Assembly: GCA_019633425.1 (NCBI GenBank)
Contig: WSUB01000131.1
Coordinates: 55,840 to 119,839 of the forward strand
Length of the DNA stretch: 64,000 nt
Direction: 5' to 3'
DNA from: Tulasnella sp. 424
Taxonomy: Eukaryota > Basidiomycota > Agaricomycetes > Cantharellales > Tulasnellaceae
Made by a program: the position numbers and the translations under genes. Position 1 is the first letter of the stretch; each line of letters opens with the position of its first letter. The notes under the pieces are model-generated. The model was not told the origin of the DNA, ran no database searches, and was given only the letters and a program-made list of their open reading frames with translations. This document shows positions 33,754 to 45,671 of this stretch, in pieces.

Positions 33754-35144
33754 ATGGTAAGTCCTATTAATAGTCCTTTGTGTGTTTCCAAGACTGATAC
33801 TCTTTCCAGACAAGCCACAGAGGGTCTCTGCTCCCTCCTTTTGTTCGTAACATATTCCGTCCCAAGCACCAGGCCAACAAGATCGAACCTCGAGGAATCG
33901 ACCTAGCCAACAGAGAAACTCTGCTAGAGTGCCAAAAAGGCTCGAAATTCGCTCAACTTCCAGAGGACATCCTTATGCTCTTCTCGCTTCAACTGGACAA
34001 GACAGCAAAAGCACGAGTTGTCCAGACGTGCCGATACCTCCGCCACTTGCTCGAACCAACTCTTTACGTTCATTTGGGCCCCTTTTCTTCCTGGAAGCCC
34101 GATCAGGGCAAACCTCTTCATCGAACACTCGCGGAGCGCCCCGACCTGATCCAATACATACGGAGCTATAAAGGTCCCGTCATACCTCCTTCCGTCCGAT
34201 CGTACACCCAACCGCCGCCTAAGCGAACTCTGCAGAATATGTTCCGAGTACGGAAGACGATGGAATCGATCAACCCACCCGATCCTCCCATCCCGGAAAC
34301 CGAAGGCTTCAGAATCGCCGTATTCATTTTCACCAGGGCGACCCAAATCGTGGATCTTTCCTTGGTGGACAACATGGATTGGAACTCGGATCCCATATTC
34401 GAACCTATCAAAACAGCCGTATCCGAAATGTCGTTGAATCGACTGTACCTTTGGGGCTGCGCGAAACCAATCCAAGTCCTTCAGACCCAACCGGAGCTCG
34501 AGCACCTCGAGCTTGGGTGGAATGTTGGTTCGGTAGAAGGATTGGATAAAGTCGATATTCCCAAGCTCAAGTCGCTTACATCCATGTTAGAAGACGCTTC
34601 ATACATCGTTCCGGGTCGCCCAGTCGAACAACTCATTCTTAGCACAAAGGGCCGTCTCGATACGGATCTCTTCAGCTGCCTTGCCTTGTCAACAGGGCCC
34701 ATACTAAAGCTCTCCATGTGGGCATATGACCACTGGAGCATTAGAAATGGTCTATGGTTCGCTCAGAATGGTCAGCGTCCACTGCAAATTGCTTCACAAA
34801 ACTTGCCAAATCTTGAACAGTTGACCATCGATGTGAATGGACGAATCCCGATCCAACTTGTAAGTTCTTCCAGTCTAACTCGTAATACAAAAAAACATAT
34901 ACCACCTCTTCAGATTCTTAACGAAATACCATCATTCCAGTCCCTCCGCCGCTTCGTCATTCTAAATGTCGAAATAGACACGAATGCGGAAACAGCTCAC
35001 TCCTCGTCGGACCACATAACAGGCCTCTCGGGAGGTGATGATGGAACCCCCGATTATCCTATTGTAAACGACTGGGACAATCTCTTTCGACGTTTGAAGA
35101 TACTGTGTCCCTTGTTGGTTGAAGTTGATGGAACACCGTGGTGA
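33754..35144 (+). CDS. F-box-like protein A1-4
   Basis: 427 residues: ATG 33754-33756, 33810-34859 and 34914-35144. Core FAQLPEDILMLFSLQLDKTA with TCRYLRHLLEPTLYVHL; repeats include ATQIVDLSLVDNMDWNSDP, TQPELEHLELGW, DIPKLKSLTSMLEDA and IVPGRPVEQLILS. Near residues 310-325 it carries a short extra segment around WSIRNGLWFAQNGQ not present in the other A1 proteins. It ends after LLVEVDGTPW, shorter than its sisters. Intron 2 lacks a stop and is in frame, so an unspliced reading is also open. Confidence 0.8.
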
Positions 35145-35494
35145 ACGGCGTCCCAACTGCCCATGTCATACTGATCAATGCATCTTGTTGTTTTTCACAA
35201 CATATTCTCGCCTTTCTCTCCTTAAATTTCTTGGGTGATGTGCCTGCTATGGTTGGACTTATCGGGTATCTGGACTAGCCTCAGACGGCACCTCGTCGGG
35301 CTCGGCGGCTAAGCTAAAAGCCGATGAAAAGAGAATTAGATCCAATCGAATGTCATTTCGGCAATTAATTGAACTCTCTGTTCGCAAGCGAATGCTTCTA
35401 CGTTGCTCCTGAACTGGGCCCAGAACTCTCCTCTCCGTAAAGGATTAGCGCGATTCCGTGTGGCAGTATGCGATCTCAGTCCCGAATACCCCGA
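35145..35494. other. Divergent spacer after A1-4
   Basis: Does not resemble the other A1 3' flanks beyond the first bases. No gene recognised. Confidence 0.35.
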
Positions 35495-35625
35495 GGACCA
35501 TTGAGATGAAGAACATTTCAAGAGTCTTACCCAATCAACACGACCGATAGCCAAGCTCTCCATTTACCTTTATCGCCCTTGAGAGGCGGGGAGGACCCGA
35601 ACAACACTTCAACTGAACCGAAAGG
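35495..35625 (+). pseudogene. A2 F-box-like gene fragment
   Basis: Encodes a piece matching the A2 C-terminal half: FKSLTQSTRPIAKLSIYLYRP, then a stop (TGA) and EAGRTRTTLQL. No start, F-box region or last exon is present. A small relic trapped between A1-4 and B3. Confidence 0.6.
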
Positions 35626-35847
35626 CTTTACTACTTGCCTCGGTCGTAATGGGAGAAATAGTTGCAGCGAGATAACCTGGATGTTGAGGCGCACTGATGT
35701 TGACCTGGTGGCTGGACGCTCATCATTAATCGAAAGGAAGAGGTGGCAACCCGCGAAGCAAGACGTATGTGTATGCCGCTTTACTAATATACAGGCAGTA
35801 CGCCAGACGGTATCCGACATAACTTGAAAAATGAAGCACTTCAGGTC
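35626..35847. other. 3' flank of B3
   Basis: Conserved B-type 3' flank (matches 45.46-45.66 kb very closely). Confidence 0.45.
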
Positions 35848-37263
35848 TCAACAACATCCGCAACAGCAGAACGGCCTTGGGGTGCGCTCGGTGTCGACTA
35901 ACAAGGGACACCTTGCTCGCAGTCTCGGCAGCAGGACGTCCCAGTCCTCGAGTACGGGGGCTTGGGAAACGACTTCGTCACTTCTATTGTTGTCGGAATC
36001 GATCCACACGCGAGAGGAGCCCGGAATCCGGTCGCGAACGACAAACAAGTCGGCGCTGAGGAACTTCACAGAACGGAGATGTTGAAATGACGGTATCTCG
36101 TCCAAGAGCTGTTAGATGTCATGGCTAAATGTCAATTTTTAATGGATGGGGAATAGACAGAGGGACGACCTACAATTTGTCCTGGGATCTCCCCGCTCAC
36201 ATTGATTGTTAAATGTTGGACCTCGGGTAGACAGCGAGCAAAGGCCTGGAGCGCGCTTCTGACCAGGTCATGAGCCCATGGATTATGGAACCGAGTCGAG
36301 AGCTTGGTAATCGGAGAACTGGAGAGTGAGAGCTTCCGAACAAGCTGCTCGTCCAAGCCAAGTTCTCCCATCCCGAGTACATGGTGAAATTCTTCGACAG
36401 GTCGACCTGGAACAATCGTTGCTGCATCTTGCAATGTCGCTTTCAACGATTTCAGCTTCGGAATGTCGCTCTCCTTCAGGTCCTCCAATCTCGCTTGAAC
36501 AAATGAGAGTTCCAAACTCTCCAATCCAGGGAGAGCGCGAAGGAGAGGAACGATTTCCGCCGTTTCCGATGTTACCGGAAGAGCCAAGCGAGTCAGGGGC
36601 ATCTTCGAAACGGATGTTCTCACCGGCTCCCAGGTCGGATTAGAGACCCAATCATAGTCGTCTGTAAATTCGAGGTCACGGAGGTTGACGGCGTTGGTGA
36701 AAATGTATATCGCTCTTCGGTTGAAGAGTTCCGTTTCACTGACAGGGTTGTCATCCCATAGGTGAGGCGGCGTTGTATTTTTTCGTAGCCGCAACTGGAT
36801 TCGATTCTTTTTCTTGGTGGGTGGAGTGAATATGGTTGGCGTTAGCGGACCGCGGTAGCTCACGATACAGGGTATGAGGTCCGGGCGCTCTGACAGTGTT
36901 CGGTGAAGGCGATCACTCCCTAGCCATGGATTGACTGCGCTGATGTGACGGTATTGAGTTGCCTCAAGCAGTGAATGGAGGTACCGACAGGTTTGGAGAA
37001 GCCGGGCTCTGTCTCTCGAGCTCAAGGGGCAGGCGATTATGAAGAGGATATCATCTGGAAGTTGAACGATTTTAGACGACTTTTGGTTCTCCAATGGTGG
37101 GCCTCTAACAGTTGGGTCCATGCCAAGTGTCTGGCGAGCCCCAACCTTGGGACGAATAATTTTCGAAATAAGGGAGAGGAGCGTGTGCGTTTTAAGTCTC
37201 GCCTGAGAAAAAGCGTATGATCAGGACGCTACGCAGGTAGTTTGTCCCGGTTCCACGTACCAT
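35848..37263 (-). CDS. F-box-like protein B3
   Basis: 430 residues: ATG 37263-37261, 37202-36174 and 36108-35848, in frame. N-terminus ARLKTHTLLSLISKIIRPKV, core KIVQLPDDILFIIACPLSSR with TCRYLHSLLEATQYRHI. WLGSDRLHRTL is shortened relative to WVYYRSDRLHRTL in B1. Repeats include AVNLRDLEFTDDYDW, LPGLESLELSFVQARLEDL and IVPGRPVEEFHHVLG. The last exon starts LLDEIPSFQHLRSVKFL. Predicted SCF substrate receptor. Confidence 0.82.
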
Positions 37264-37761
37264 GATTGGGGCTTGTGAGCTGGCTCCGCACGACTGTGTT
37301 GGTGGTTGAAACCAACCCTGGGAACTATGAGTCACACGGCAGGTGACCTCGTATATCACTATATCGCTATACCCATTATATTCTCAATTGACCTATTTGC
37401 AACGCGCTATGACCGAGGCGGACCCTGATGTACCGCCGCGGCAAGACTCAAGTCAACAACCTCTCAGCAACGCGCCCTCAGGCGACTGACATTTATTTTT
37501 TAGTGCCTGTATTGCGCATACTGGGTAACTTCATGTTTGCATCTTTTCTGGTTTCCTTTGAGATGTGTTATAAGAGCAAAGACGGATGGAGCGAGCTTAC
37601 CGGGCCAAGAGCCGAAATCGAACTCCGGCGAACAGGCTACAACCGTGAGAGTGAACGATCACGTTGCTCCCACACACCCAGGCCGAACCACGGGTCGAAA
37701 CCTCTTCTTTTGAATGGTTAGTTAGCTTTTCTTCCCTCTAATTCATTCTTCAGAAAAAGTC
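37264..37761. other. B3 promoter and C gene 5' region
   Basis: Conserved B promoter to about 37350, then unique sequence. ATG at about 37718 followed by GTTAGT may be an upstream start of gene C. With a donor four bases later (ATGGTTA then GTTAGC) it would join in frame to gene C as MVKKVMNVPL. Confidence 0.35.
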
Positions 37762-39163
37762 ATGAATGTTCCTCTTTCAAAGGAAAAATCCAGAGCCCTC
37801 AAATCTGTTTTTCGCATCTCTCGAACTAGCTGCACCAAAACCAAAAAACCCAAGTCGGCTGAACTTAATCCATCCAACGGGAGGACTTCTCCGGACTTTC
37901 AGGAGCATTCCAAGCTAGTTCGACTTCCTCAAAACATTATTTGTATAATTACCGATCCCTTGGACACGATCAGCAAAGCTCGTCTCATCCAGACATGCCG
38001 GTATCTCCGCGCGACTCTCGAACCATCGCTTTACCGCACCCTCAACCTCGACAAGAAGTCAACCTGCAACCGCGCGGATCTGGTTCACCGGACGCTTCAA
38101 GAGCGACCGGACCTTATACCATACATTCACACCTACAGTGGACCCCTCGTCAGAACCAACCTGGCACCCCTTCCAACATGGAGGGACCGGTTTGGACAAC
38201 GAAAGAGAACCATTACCCTCTCTGAAACCGAAGCGTTCAACATGAGAATGCATGTCCTCTGCAAAACCATCAGTATCCGTGACCTCGACTTCTCGGACTA
38301 TGTCGACTGGGCGTCCGATCCGAGGTGGAAACCTGTGAGGAACGCAGTGTTCAAGATGGAACTGACGCGGCTCGTCTACTGCTTCAAAGGCTTTTCTCGA
38401 GGCCTGCTTCAAGTTCTTCGATCCCAACCAAGTTTGGAGGTTCTGGATCTAGGGTGGAGCACCCCCGAATTGGCGGGACTCAAGGAAACCGATATCCCGA
38501 AACTCGCATCTCTAAGAGCGATGCTTCCGGAAGCAATAGAAATTGTCCCAGGTCGCCCAATCGAGAAATTACACATTATATTTGGTCGTGGAGAAACACG
38601 TATTCTGGAGGGCGTCTTCCACCGTCTTTCCCTTTCCACCCGCGCCATCACCGAATTACACCTTCATTTTGAAAGCCGATGGAGTGCACATAAAACACAA
38701 GATTTGCTCAGAGTTCTCTCACGGAACCTACCCGACGTTGAGGAGTTGACAATCAAGTTCAGTGGTGCCGTCTCCGGTACCGTGGTGAGTCGACCTCCCC
38801 TCTGGTGATCTCCGAATCAATAATTGACAAAAACTTACCGTGCTGAATTCCAAGCTCCTAGAAGAACTTCCGTCTTTTTCGTTCCTCCGGTCTTTGTCTT
38901 TGCTCGACCTTGACCTGACTGGGACGCACAATCTGACCACCGATGCGCGGCGCGGCGTGGCGTTCCTCCCGGCTGGTGATGACATCACCCCCCAACCTCC
39001 TGGGATAGACGACAATGATTGGCTCTGCAGCGTCCTCAAGGAACGTTGCTCCTCGTTAGTTGACATTCAGTATAAGCCTGGGGTATTCTATTGCTGTTGT
39101 GGGTCATCGTTTTCATTTGCATGGCCCTCTGCGATGCGCTTATCGTTTTCCGCTTTCTCGTGA
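37762..39163 (+). CDS. F-box-like protein C
   Basis: Divergent family member, 443 residues from 37762-38784 and 38855-39163. Core KLVRLPQNIICIITDPLDTI with TCRYLRATLEPSLYRTL. The middle reads LVHRTLQERPDLIPYIHTYSG; repeats include TISIRDLDFSDYVDWASDP, LRSQPSLEVLDLGW and IVPGRPIEKLHIIFG. The last exon begins LLEELPSFSFLRSLSLL and has a unique cysteine- and serine-rich tail with YCCCGSSFSF. It differs from the A and B genes in lacking an obvious ATG-only exon; see the preceding stretch for a possible 7-nt first exon. Its 3' end is duplicated at 42.6 kb. Predicted SCF substrate receptor. Confidence 0.75.
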
Positions 39164-39820
39164 AACACAAGTGGATTGCTTTATGAAACGCCAGAAACCT
39201 CATTATGCTGAAAGTGCTTGAAACCCTTGGGCCTCGGGCACATGGCGGGTCGAATAGCCAGAAATTGCGTTTGGATCTCCAATACAGTACACAGGGACTA
39301 GGGATCCGGCTCTTACGGAACTTCTATACTGGCTCCAACCAAGCATGTGAATAAATGACCGTATCGTGTCCCCTTATCTATGCTGGTGGCAGTCAATTGA
39401 GTCTACAAGACTAAACTAAGATGGCAGCGGGCGAAGTCCTCGCGTCAGGGACTAGTGTAGCTGTGTGTACCTGGCTCAGGCGGTGTAAAAGGTGGAGATC
39501 GAGAAAGAGTAAGCCTAACTCCTTCATAAATATAACTAGCAGCTTGCTCATGCCACAGAGGTATTAATGGAGTCCCTCGTATCAAAGATACCTCTGGTTA
39601 TTTGTATGACTAAACCGGTTCTCGTGGGAGATGCGAGGGTTCGGTACGCCGACCCTAACCGAAGGCTTGGCGACATTATCGCTGTGCTCAAAGTCCATTT
39701 TGCAAACGGTTGGGTCTTCTCTAGTTTGATGCTGAGCTTTCAATCCATAGGTGGCTTATTCGACTATAGAGATCGCAGTGAGATAAGAGGAATTTTGAAG
39801 TGCACTGGTGTCGACCTGGT
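39164..39820. repeat. C gene 3' flank, copy 1 of a ~0.96-kb direct duplication
   Basis: 39164-39820, together with the last C exon, matches 42600-43560 at roughly 90 percent by eye. No firm gene. A short frame starting MAAGEVLASG near 39421 is present in both copies but carries amino-acid changes and is probably not coding. Confidence 0.6.
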
Positions 39821-39955
39821 GGTTTGACCGCCATGATGAGTTAAAGAAAAAGGTCGCCACTCGTCAACTAAGATGCATATACCGCTTTTCTAATATGAAG
39901 ACACTACGCAGGCGGATACTCGACGTAACTCGAGAACGAAATGCTTCGAGTCTCA
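39821..39955. other. 3' flank of B4
   Basis: Diverged form of the B-type 3' flank. Confidence 0.35.
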
Positions 39956-41294
39956 CTACAAGGGTCTGCAGAATGGCCCTGAAGTGTGCTCGATATCAAC
40001 TAAGGAAGGGCACTGTGCTTGCAACCTCGGCACCAGGACATTCCAATCGTTGACCATGGGCGTCTGGAGAGCAATTCCGCTACCTGTACCGTTATCGGAG
40101 TCGACCATGCGATCCAGGTTGGCGCCGAGGAACCTCACAGAACGAAGAAGTTTAAACGACGGGATCTCATCTAGGAGCTAATATTAGATAACGCATCAAT
40201 TTTTCATGTTCACGTAATAGAGAGAGCGACGACCTACAATCTGGCCCGGGATGGTACCGTTCACAGTGATTGTTAAGTGGTGAATTTCAGGTAGATGACG
40301 AGCAAAGAGCTGGAGCATCCTTCGGACCGACTCGTGATCCCATGGGTCGAGTAAACCAGTCGTGAGCTTAGTAATCTGGGATCTAGAGAGAGACAGCTTC
40401 CGGAAGAGCTCCTCGTCTAATAAGAATCCTCCTGCTCCGAGTAGGTGGTGAAATTCTTCGACAGGTCGGCCTGGAATAAGCTTTGCTGCATCTTCTAGTG
40501 TCGCTTTCAGCGACCTCAGCTCCGGAATATCGCTCTCCTTCAGAGCCTCCAATCTCGTTGAAAACCACAAGAGCTCCAAGCTATCCAATCCCGGGAGAGC
40601 ACGAAGCAGGGAAACGACTTCCACCGACTTTGTTAGGAGAACCAAGCGAGTCAAGGGCATCTTCGAGACGGATCTTCTCACCGGCTCCCAAATCGGATTG
40701 GAGGCCCAATCATTGAAGTCTGTAAATTCAAGTCCGCGGAGGTTGACAGCATGGGTGAAAATGTAGATCGCTCTTCTGAAGGATTTCGTTTTGGTGACAG
40801 GTGGCGTTGTACTTTTTGGTAGCCGCAGTTGGATTCGATTCTTTTTCTTCCGAACTCGCCGAGTGGAGATTGGGGTTAGCGGACCACGGTAGCTCATGAT
40901 ACAGGGAATGAGGTCCGGACGCTTTGAAAGCGTTCGATGAAGGCGATCACTCCGGACGTGGCTGAGTATGTTGATGTGGTGGTACTGTGTTGCTTCGAGC
41001 AACGTGTGGAAGTATCGACAGGTTTGGAGAAGACAGGCTCTGTCCGTCAAGCTCAAGTGGTCGATGATGATAAACAGGACGTCATCAGGGATTTGGACAA
41101 TTTGCGACGACTTTTGCTGCTCCAAGGCTCTAGCCGTTGTGGCGATGCGAGGTGCCTTAATAGCACCGACCTTGGGACGAATAATTTTGGAAACAAGAGA
41201 GAGGAGGGCATACGCTTTAAACCTCGCCTGGAAGAGAGTGTATGATTATTAGGCTAGTAGGGTGCTGCGCTAATCGGGTAGTTCTGCATACCAT
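39956..41294 (-). CDS. F-box-like protein B4
   Basis: 404 residues: ATG 41294-41292, 41227-40238 and 40177-39956, in frame. It is the most divergent B member. N-terminus ARFKAYALLSLVSKIIRPKV, core QIVQIPDDVLFIIIDHLSLT with TCRYFHTLLEATQYHHI. The loop before LHRTL and the segment before the first repeat are shorter than in B1-B3. Repeats include AVNLRGLEFTDFNDW, LPGLDSLELLWFSTRLEAL and IPGRPVEEFHHLLGAG. The last exon starts LLDEIPSFKLLRSVRFLGAN and lacks the RSDG-type stretch. Predicted SCF substrate receptor. Confidence 0.78.
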
Positions 41295-42599
41295 GATTGG
41301 GGGCAAGTGAAAGGCTTCGTAGGAGTGGTTGCAATGAACCTGGCCAAAACACGAGTCACACGCCGGCGGGGGGATCACTAAGCCTTCGGCCCCCGGCTCG
41401 CTAGCCAGTCTTATCTCCGACCTCCGCCCGAACAAGTTCGGCTCGTCATGTCAGTTGCTCTACAGTAACCTTCAGTTTACATGGCGCGCGACTAACATAG
41501 ACACATTGGAGCAAATCATAAACTGCTCCCTGTGTCTCGGGCGCTCACTCCACATTCATATGATTCCAGGCCGTCACTGTGAGGGCCCCGGGTCGGTCTG
41601 AAGTCCTGGTGAGAAATTGCTCAAACTCAGCGGGCCTGGGGCAGGGCAACGGGAGGTTGAACAAAACCCCACCCAGCCCGTTCCCGTGGACACCCGTTTT
41701 TTTGACCCACGTCGGTGAAACAATGTACGGGACCCTATATTTGAGCCAAAGCCGGTGTTTAAAAGCCCGGCCCGTCGCTTTGCTCACTTGTGGACGCTCA
41801 CCACGACCTGGAATTTACAGCCAAAATCCGATGTATTAATGAAAAAATGAAAATACAGAACATACAGTACTAATTGTGAGATAGCGTGGTAGCTATATAA
41901 CTACTATATAACAAGCAAAAATAATTAAGAAAAAAGAACAATGAAGGAAAGACGCCGACGTGTCACACAGGATTCCATAATAATGAGGGGCAGGTCATAG
42001 CATCTGTAGAGCGAGCACGGAATATATGCCGCTAAGCCTTGGAGCAGAAAAGGTTAACATCAGCTCACCTTGGCCCGGACTCAGAGAGCAGTAGGTACAT
42101 ACTATAGCGGAGAAAGGTCTTGTGGTGAGTGGTTGCCTTCAAGTCAAGGGACCTGGCTCGCCATGTGCATCCATTTCGAAATGGACTGGCTGTTGAGGAT
42201 GCGGTGAACAATACTGTTCTTGAGGAGTCTTGATGGGGAACAAGGGTGACCAGTCAACAAGTTGTATCTATTAAAAAAAAATGAAAAGGCGGCCCGGGTG
42301 AATATGAGACAGGTGGGGTCAGAAACAACTCACTGTGGGGGTTGGACGACGGAAATTTGCTGCTCGCGCTTGTGTTGTCGTTCGATTCATGGTATTTGTC
42401 ATGCAGGTAGAGTTCGGTTTGGACTTGAACAGAGACCGACTCGCGTCACCTCGAGATATTCAAAATCCCTAGCCACGGGTGACTACAGGACACCCGTGGC
42501 TGGGAACAAATACACCGAGAACCCGTCGCACGGCCCCTGTCGCGCGGCTCACAGTGCGTACGTAGCGCCCATTCGCCATGTCAGCCACTTAGGCTCCTC
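41295..42599. other. Long intergenic stretch
   Basis: To about 41560 it is a B-type 5' flank. 41830-41950 is AT-rich. The rest holds only short unsupported frames. An 11-bp perfect hairpin lies at 42471-42501. No gene recognised. Confidence 0.4.
42471..42501. repeat. Perfect 11-bp hairpin
   Basis: AGCCACGGGTG at 42471-42481 and its exact complement CACCCGTGGCT at 42491-42501, separated by a 9-nt loop. No U-run follows, so it is not a bacterial-type terminator; function unknown. Confidence 0.45.
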
Positions 42600-43020
42600 A
42601 CGACCTTAGAAGAACTTCCGTCTTTCTCCTCTCATGTTTGCCTTCGCTAACCTTGTCTTAACGAGGACGCACAATCTGACCAACAAACCTTCGGATAATT
42701 CTATACAGCAATCCCTCCACCGGCCGCAACCCCTGCCCAACACCCGGAAACGACGCCTCAGCAGCCTTCATCCGGGGTTAAGCTCTGGGCCCCAGGGACC
42801 ATCCGAACGCCGTCAGGGTCCCCTTGGTGTGTCACCTCACGCGATGTGACCCGCCGCTGTCAGGGACCATCGTAAACCCGACTGACGCGTCGTGGACGTC
42901 ATCGTTTTCATTCGCATGGCCCTCTGTGTTGCGTTTATCGTTTCCGCTTCCTCATGAAACACAAGTGGATTGCTTCATGAAACGCCAGAAACCTAACTAT
43001 ATCGAAAGTGCTTGACACCT
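42600..43020 (+). pseudogene. F-box-like C gene, last-exon fragment
   Basis: Begins TTAGAAGAACTTCCGTC, matching the start of the last C exon (LEELPSF). It continues through a shifted FANLVLTRTHNLT region and ends with the SSFSFAWPSVLRLSF tail. Several frame changes and no F-box part. It is the 5' end of the duplication that continues to 43560. Confidence 0.65.
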
Positions 43021-43560
43021 TTGGGCCTCGGGCATGCGGCGGGTTGAATAGCCGGGAATTGCGTTTGGATCTCCAATACAGTACACAGGACTAGGGATCC
43101 GGCTTTTACGGAACTTCTCTACTGGCTCCAACCAAGCATGTGAATAAATAACCGTATCGTGTCGCCTTTCTCCCTATACTGGTGACAGCCCATTGCGTCT
43201 CTAAGGCTAAACTAAGATGGCGGCGGGCGAAGTTCTTGCGTCCGGGACTGGTGTAACTGTGCGTGCCTGGCTTAGGCGGTGTGGAAGGCGGAGGTCGAGA
43301 AAGAACAGGCCTAACTCCTTCATAAATACAAATAGGAGCTTGCCCATGCCACAGAGATATTCATGGAGTCCCTCGTAGCAAAGTTGTTTGTGTGACTAAA
43401 TGAGTTTTCGCTGGACGTGCAAGGGTTCGTTCCACCGATCCTGAACGAAGCCGTGGCGACAATATCGCTGTGCTCAAAGTCCGGTTTGCAAACGGCTGGA
43501 GCTTCTCTGGTTTGACGCAGAGTTGTCCATGTCTTGGCTGCTTATTTCAAGTACAACGGT
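43021..43560. repeat. C gene 3' flank, copy 2 of the direct duplication
   Basis: Matches 39164-39820 with scattered substitutions and small deletions. No gene seen. Confidence 0.55.
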
Positions 43561-43982
43561 AGTAGCTACCTTTGTCTTGCCCTCCACTATTCTCGCAATC
43601 GAGTCTAAATAATCACGTCAAACATGGAAATTCATCAAAGATCATACTTTATATTTTTAACAGTCGAATCGTGTAAATCTAAGCAGTGGATCGTTCTAAC
43701 AATCTATGGGGGTCTTAAGATAGGCACTGCGCTTTGCGATCCGACTTGATGCTCTTCCTCGGAAGGCAATGACGTAGAACACGAGAGCTGCGCTTTAGCA
43801 CTTCTGATTCCATCTAGGATGGAGCAGGGATCTGCAGTGGGGAGGATTCAAGGGGTCATTTGGGGAGGGTCGCCACACCGGGGCTGATGCTGACGGCGGA
43901 GTCAAAATGATTCCTACAGGAGAATTATCCCTAGGAAAAAATTATATCAGAGTTTAAATAAGTGATGAACACTGCCATGGAC
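43561..43982. other. Intergenic
   Basis: AT-rich non-coding stretch downstream of the minus-strand gene at 43983-44950; nothing recognised. Confidence 0.35.
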
Positions 43983-44950
43983 TTACAATCCTTGCAATAT
44001 CCCGCTCTCGTCAAAGGCATAATCACTATACCGAACTCCCTCCCTTTTCTGCTCACGAGAGATGGGGAAGGACCACGTGAACTGGGCCCAGGAAGCCAAA
44101 GCCTCACTTTCGGAGTCGCTAGAGGTTGCTGTGGAACCGTCTGACGGGTCGTCGCCTAGCCAGGTTCGGGAACACTCCAATTGCGAGATAGCGATAGGTG
44201 CGCGGACTTCCCGATTGACAGTACGGAATTTGGGGGGCTTGTCCTCAACGCGTATGAGGCTTTGGGGGTTGTTGACGTTCAGGCAGACGCTCCCGAAGCT
44301 CTTCTGAAAAATCATACCAATCCGGTCAGAAACCAAATGGTGGAGAACTTACGCCCCAATCGCTTACCTCGCTTCCAAAAGCACACTCGAGATCCTCTTT
44401 TAACGCCCTTGAATCTATTCCACCCTGCTGTTGGCACCGCCGAGAGTGTAGATCACCCCCCAGAAGCCCTCTCGTGGCCGTCTCTAAGCGATTGGCCGAA
44501 TCCTGTGGAATGACCCCGGAAAGCGATACAGGGTCCCCATAAGAGGTTAGCTTAGCTCCGGGATATCTATAGGGCTGAGAAAGATCGTTAGGCTGATGTG
44601 AGAGTAGAGGCAGGACAGGAACATACTCTGCCGCGTCGGCGACTCAAAAAACTGCAATCGGCGAGCTTCGCCTCTCGAAGCTTCACGACTTCCCTCAATT
44701 TCGCGTAGTCGTCGTCGGTGGTCTCTGTATTCCCGAAAGCGGTCGACGCTAAGGCTCCCTCCACAGTAAGACGATGTTGTGACTGAGGGTTGAAGGTACT
44801 AGGTCGCTGATAGGGTTGAAAGGCAGAAATTGACGCCGTAGACGACAAGAGGCGCTGTGGGTATTGAAATGGTTGGTCCTGTGGTTTGGGCCGGTTCGTG
44901 GTGATCGGAGAACCTCGGTCGAAGGACGATGGCGAATGGATAGCGAACAT
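43983..44950 (-). CDS. Uncharacterised basidiomycete protein
   Basis: Three exons, 44950-44627, 44574-44368 and 44303-43983, each a whole number of codons, give 283 residues. Not recognised. The N-terminal ~70 residues are rich in S, P, Q and F (SSTASISAFQPYQRPST) and probably disordered. A charged helix DYAKLREVVKLREAKL follows near residues 80-96. The C-terminal exon carries an acidic serine stretch SDGSTATSSDSESEALASW. No signal peptide or membrane segment. Composition suggests a nuclear or regulatory protein, but that is a guess. It interrupts the F-box array and shares nothing with it. Confidence 0.55.
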
Positions 44951-45671
44951 GGTAGGGCTTAGGTGGAAGAGGAAGAACGAGAAGTTTTCAAGGCCTGTAC
45001 TTGCATTTTATATATAGACATCGTCGATTGAATAACGGAGTCTCTCCGAAAGCCATTGGGCCTGATCGCAATGGACTGAACGATAATGCTGACAAAGCAT
45101 GTTTTGTTTTGTACTGGTCACGCCTTTCACTAGAGATAGTGGTACAGAGAGTTACAAAATCCGGGTTGATCAGTCGTCATATTCTGGTTTCTCGTTGTGG
45201 TCTTTCGGCAGTCCAGTTGGGGAAGGGGATGACGTCATCTCAGCACAGACCATACAGGAAAACGCCGAGGTCACTGTCGGACGCATCACCATCAACAGTA
45301 TATCAAGAAGTTTGAAAGGCTGCTATACGAAGCACCACTATGTCCTCGAAGTACGATTTTTCGCGTCTGGCAGATGCCATTCCAGCCGTCGCTTGTTAAA
45401 GCTCGGAGCTAATGACTATGCAACTAACGGTTCTTCAAGTCAAACAAACCAAAAGGCTCTAATACTTGCCTCGGTTGTGATGGGAGAGATAGTTGCAGCG
45501 AGATAACTTGGATGTTGAGGCACACTGGTTTTGACCTGGTGGCTGGACGCTCATCATTAATCGAAAGGAAGAGGTGGCAACCCGCGAAGCAAGACGTATG
45601 TATATGCCGATTTATTAATATACAAGCTGAACGCCAAACGTTGTCTGACATAACTCGAAAAATGAAGTACT
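44951..45671. other. Spacer before B5 with an unassigned open frame
   Basis: An open frame at 45099-45506 plus (135 codons, non-ATG start) includes a serine/glycine-rich, beta-like stretch (YKIRVDQSSYSGFSLWSFGS). It could be a relic of an unrelated gene; no family recognised. 45460-45660 is the conserved B-type 3' flank. Confidence 0.3.

Noticed and set aside
39421..39540. Short MAAGEVLASG frame duplicated at 43217
   Set aside because: The substitutions between the two copies change several amino acids and the frame soon ends; probably non-coding.
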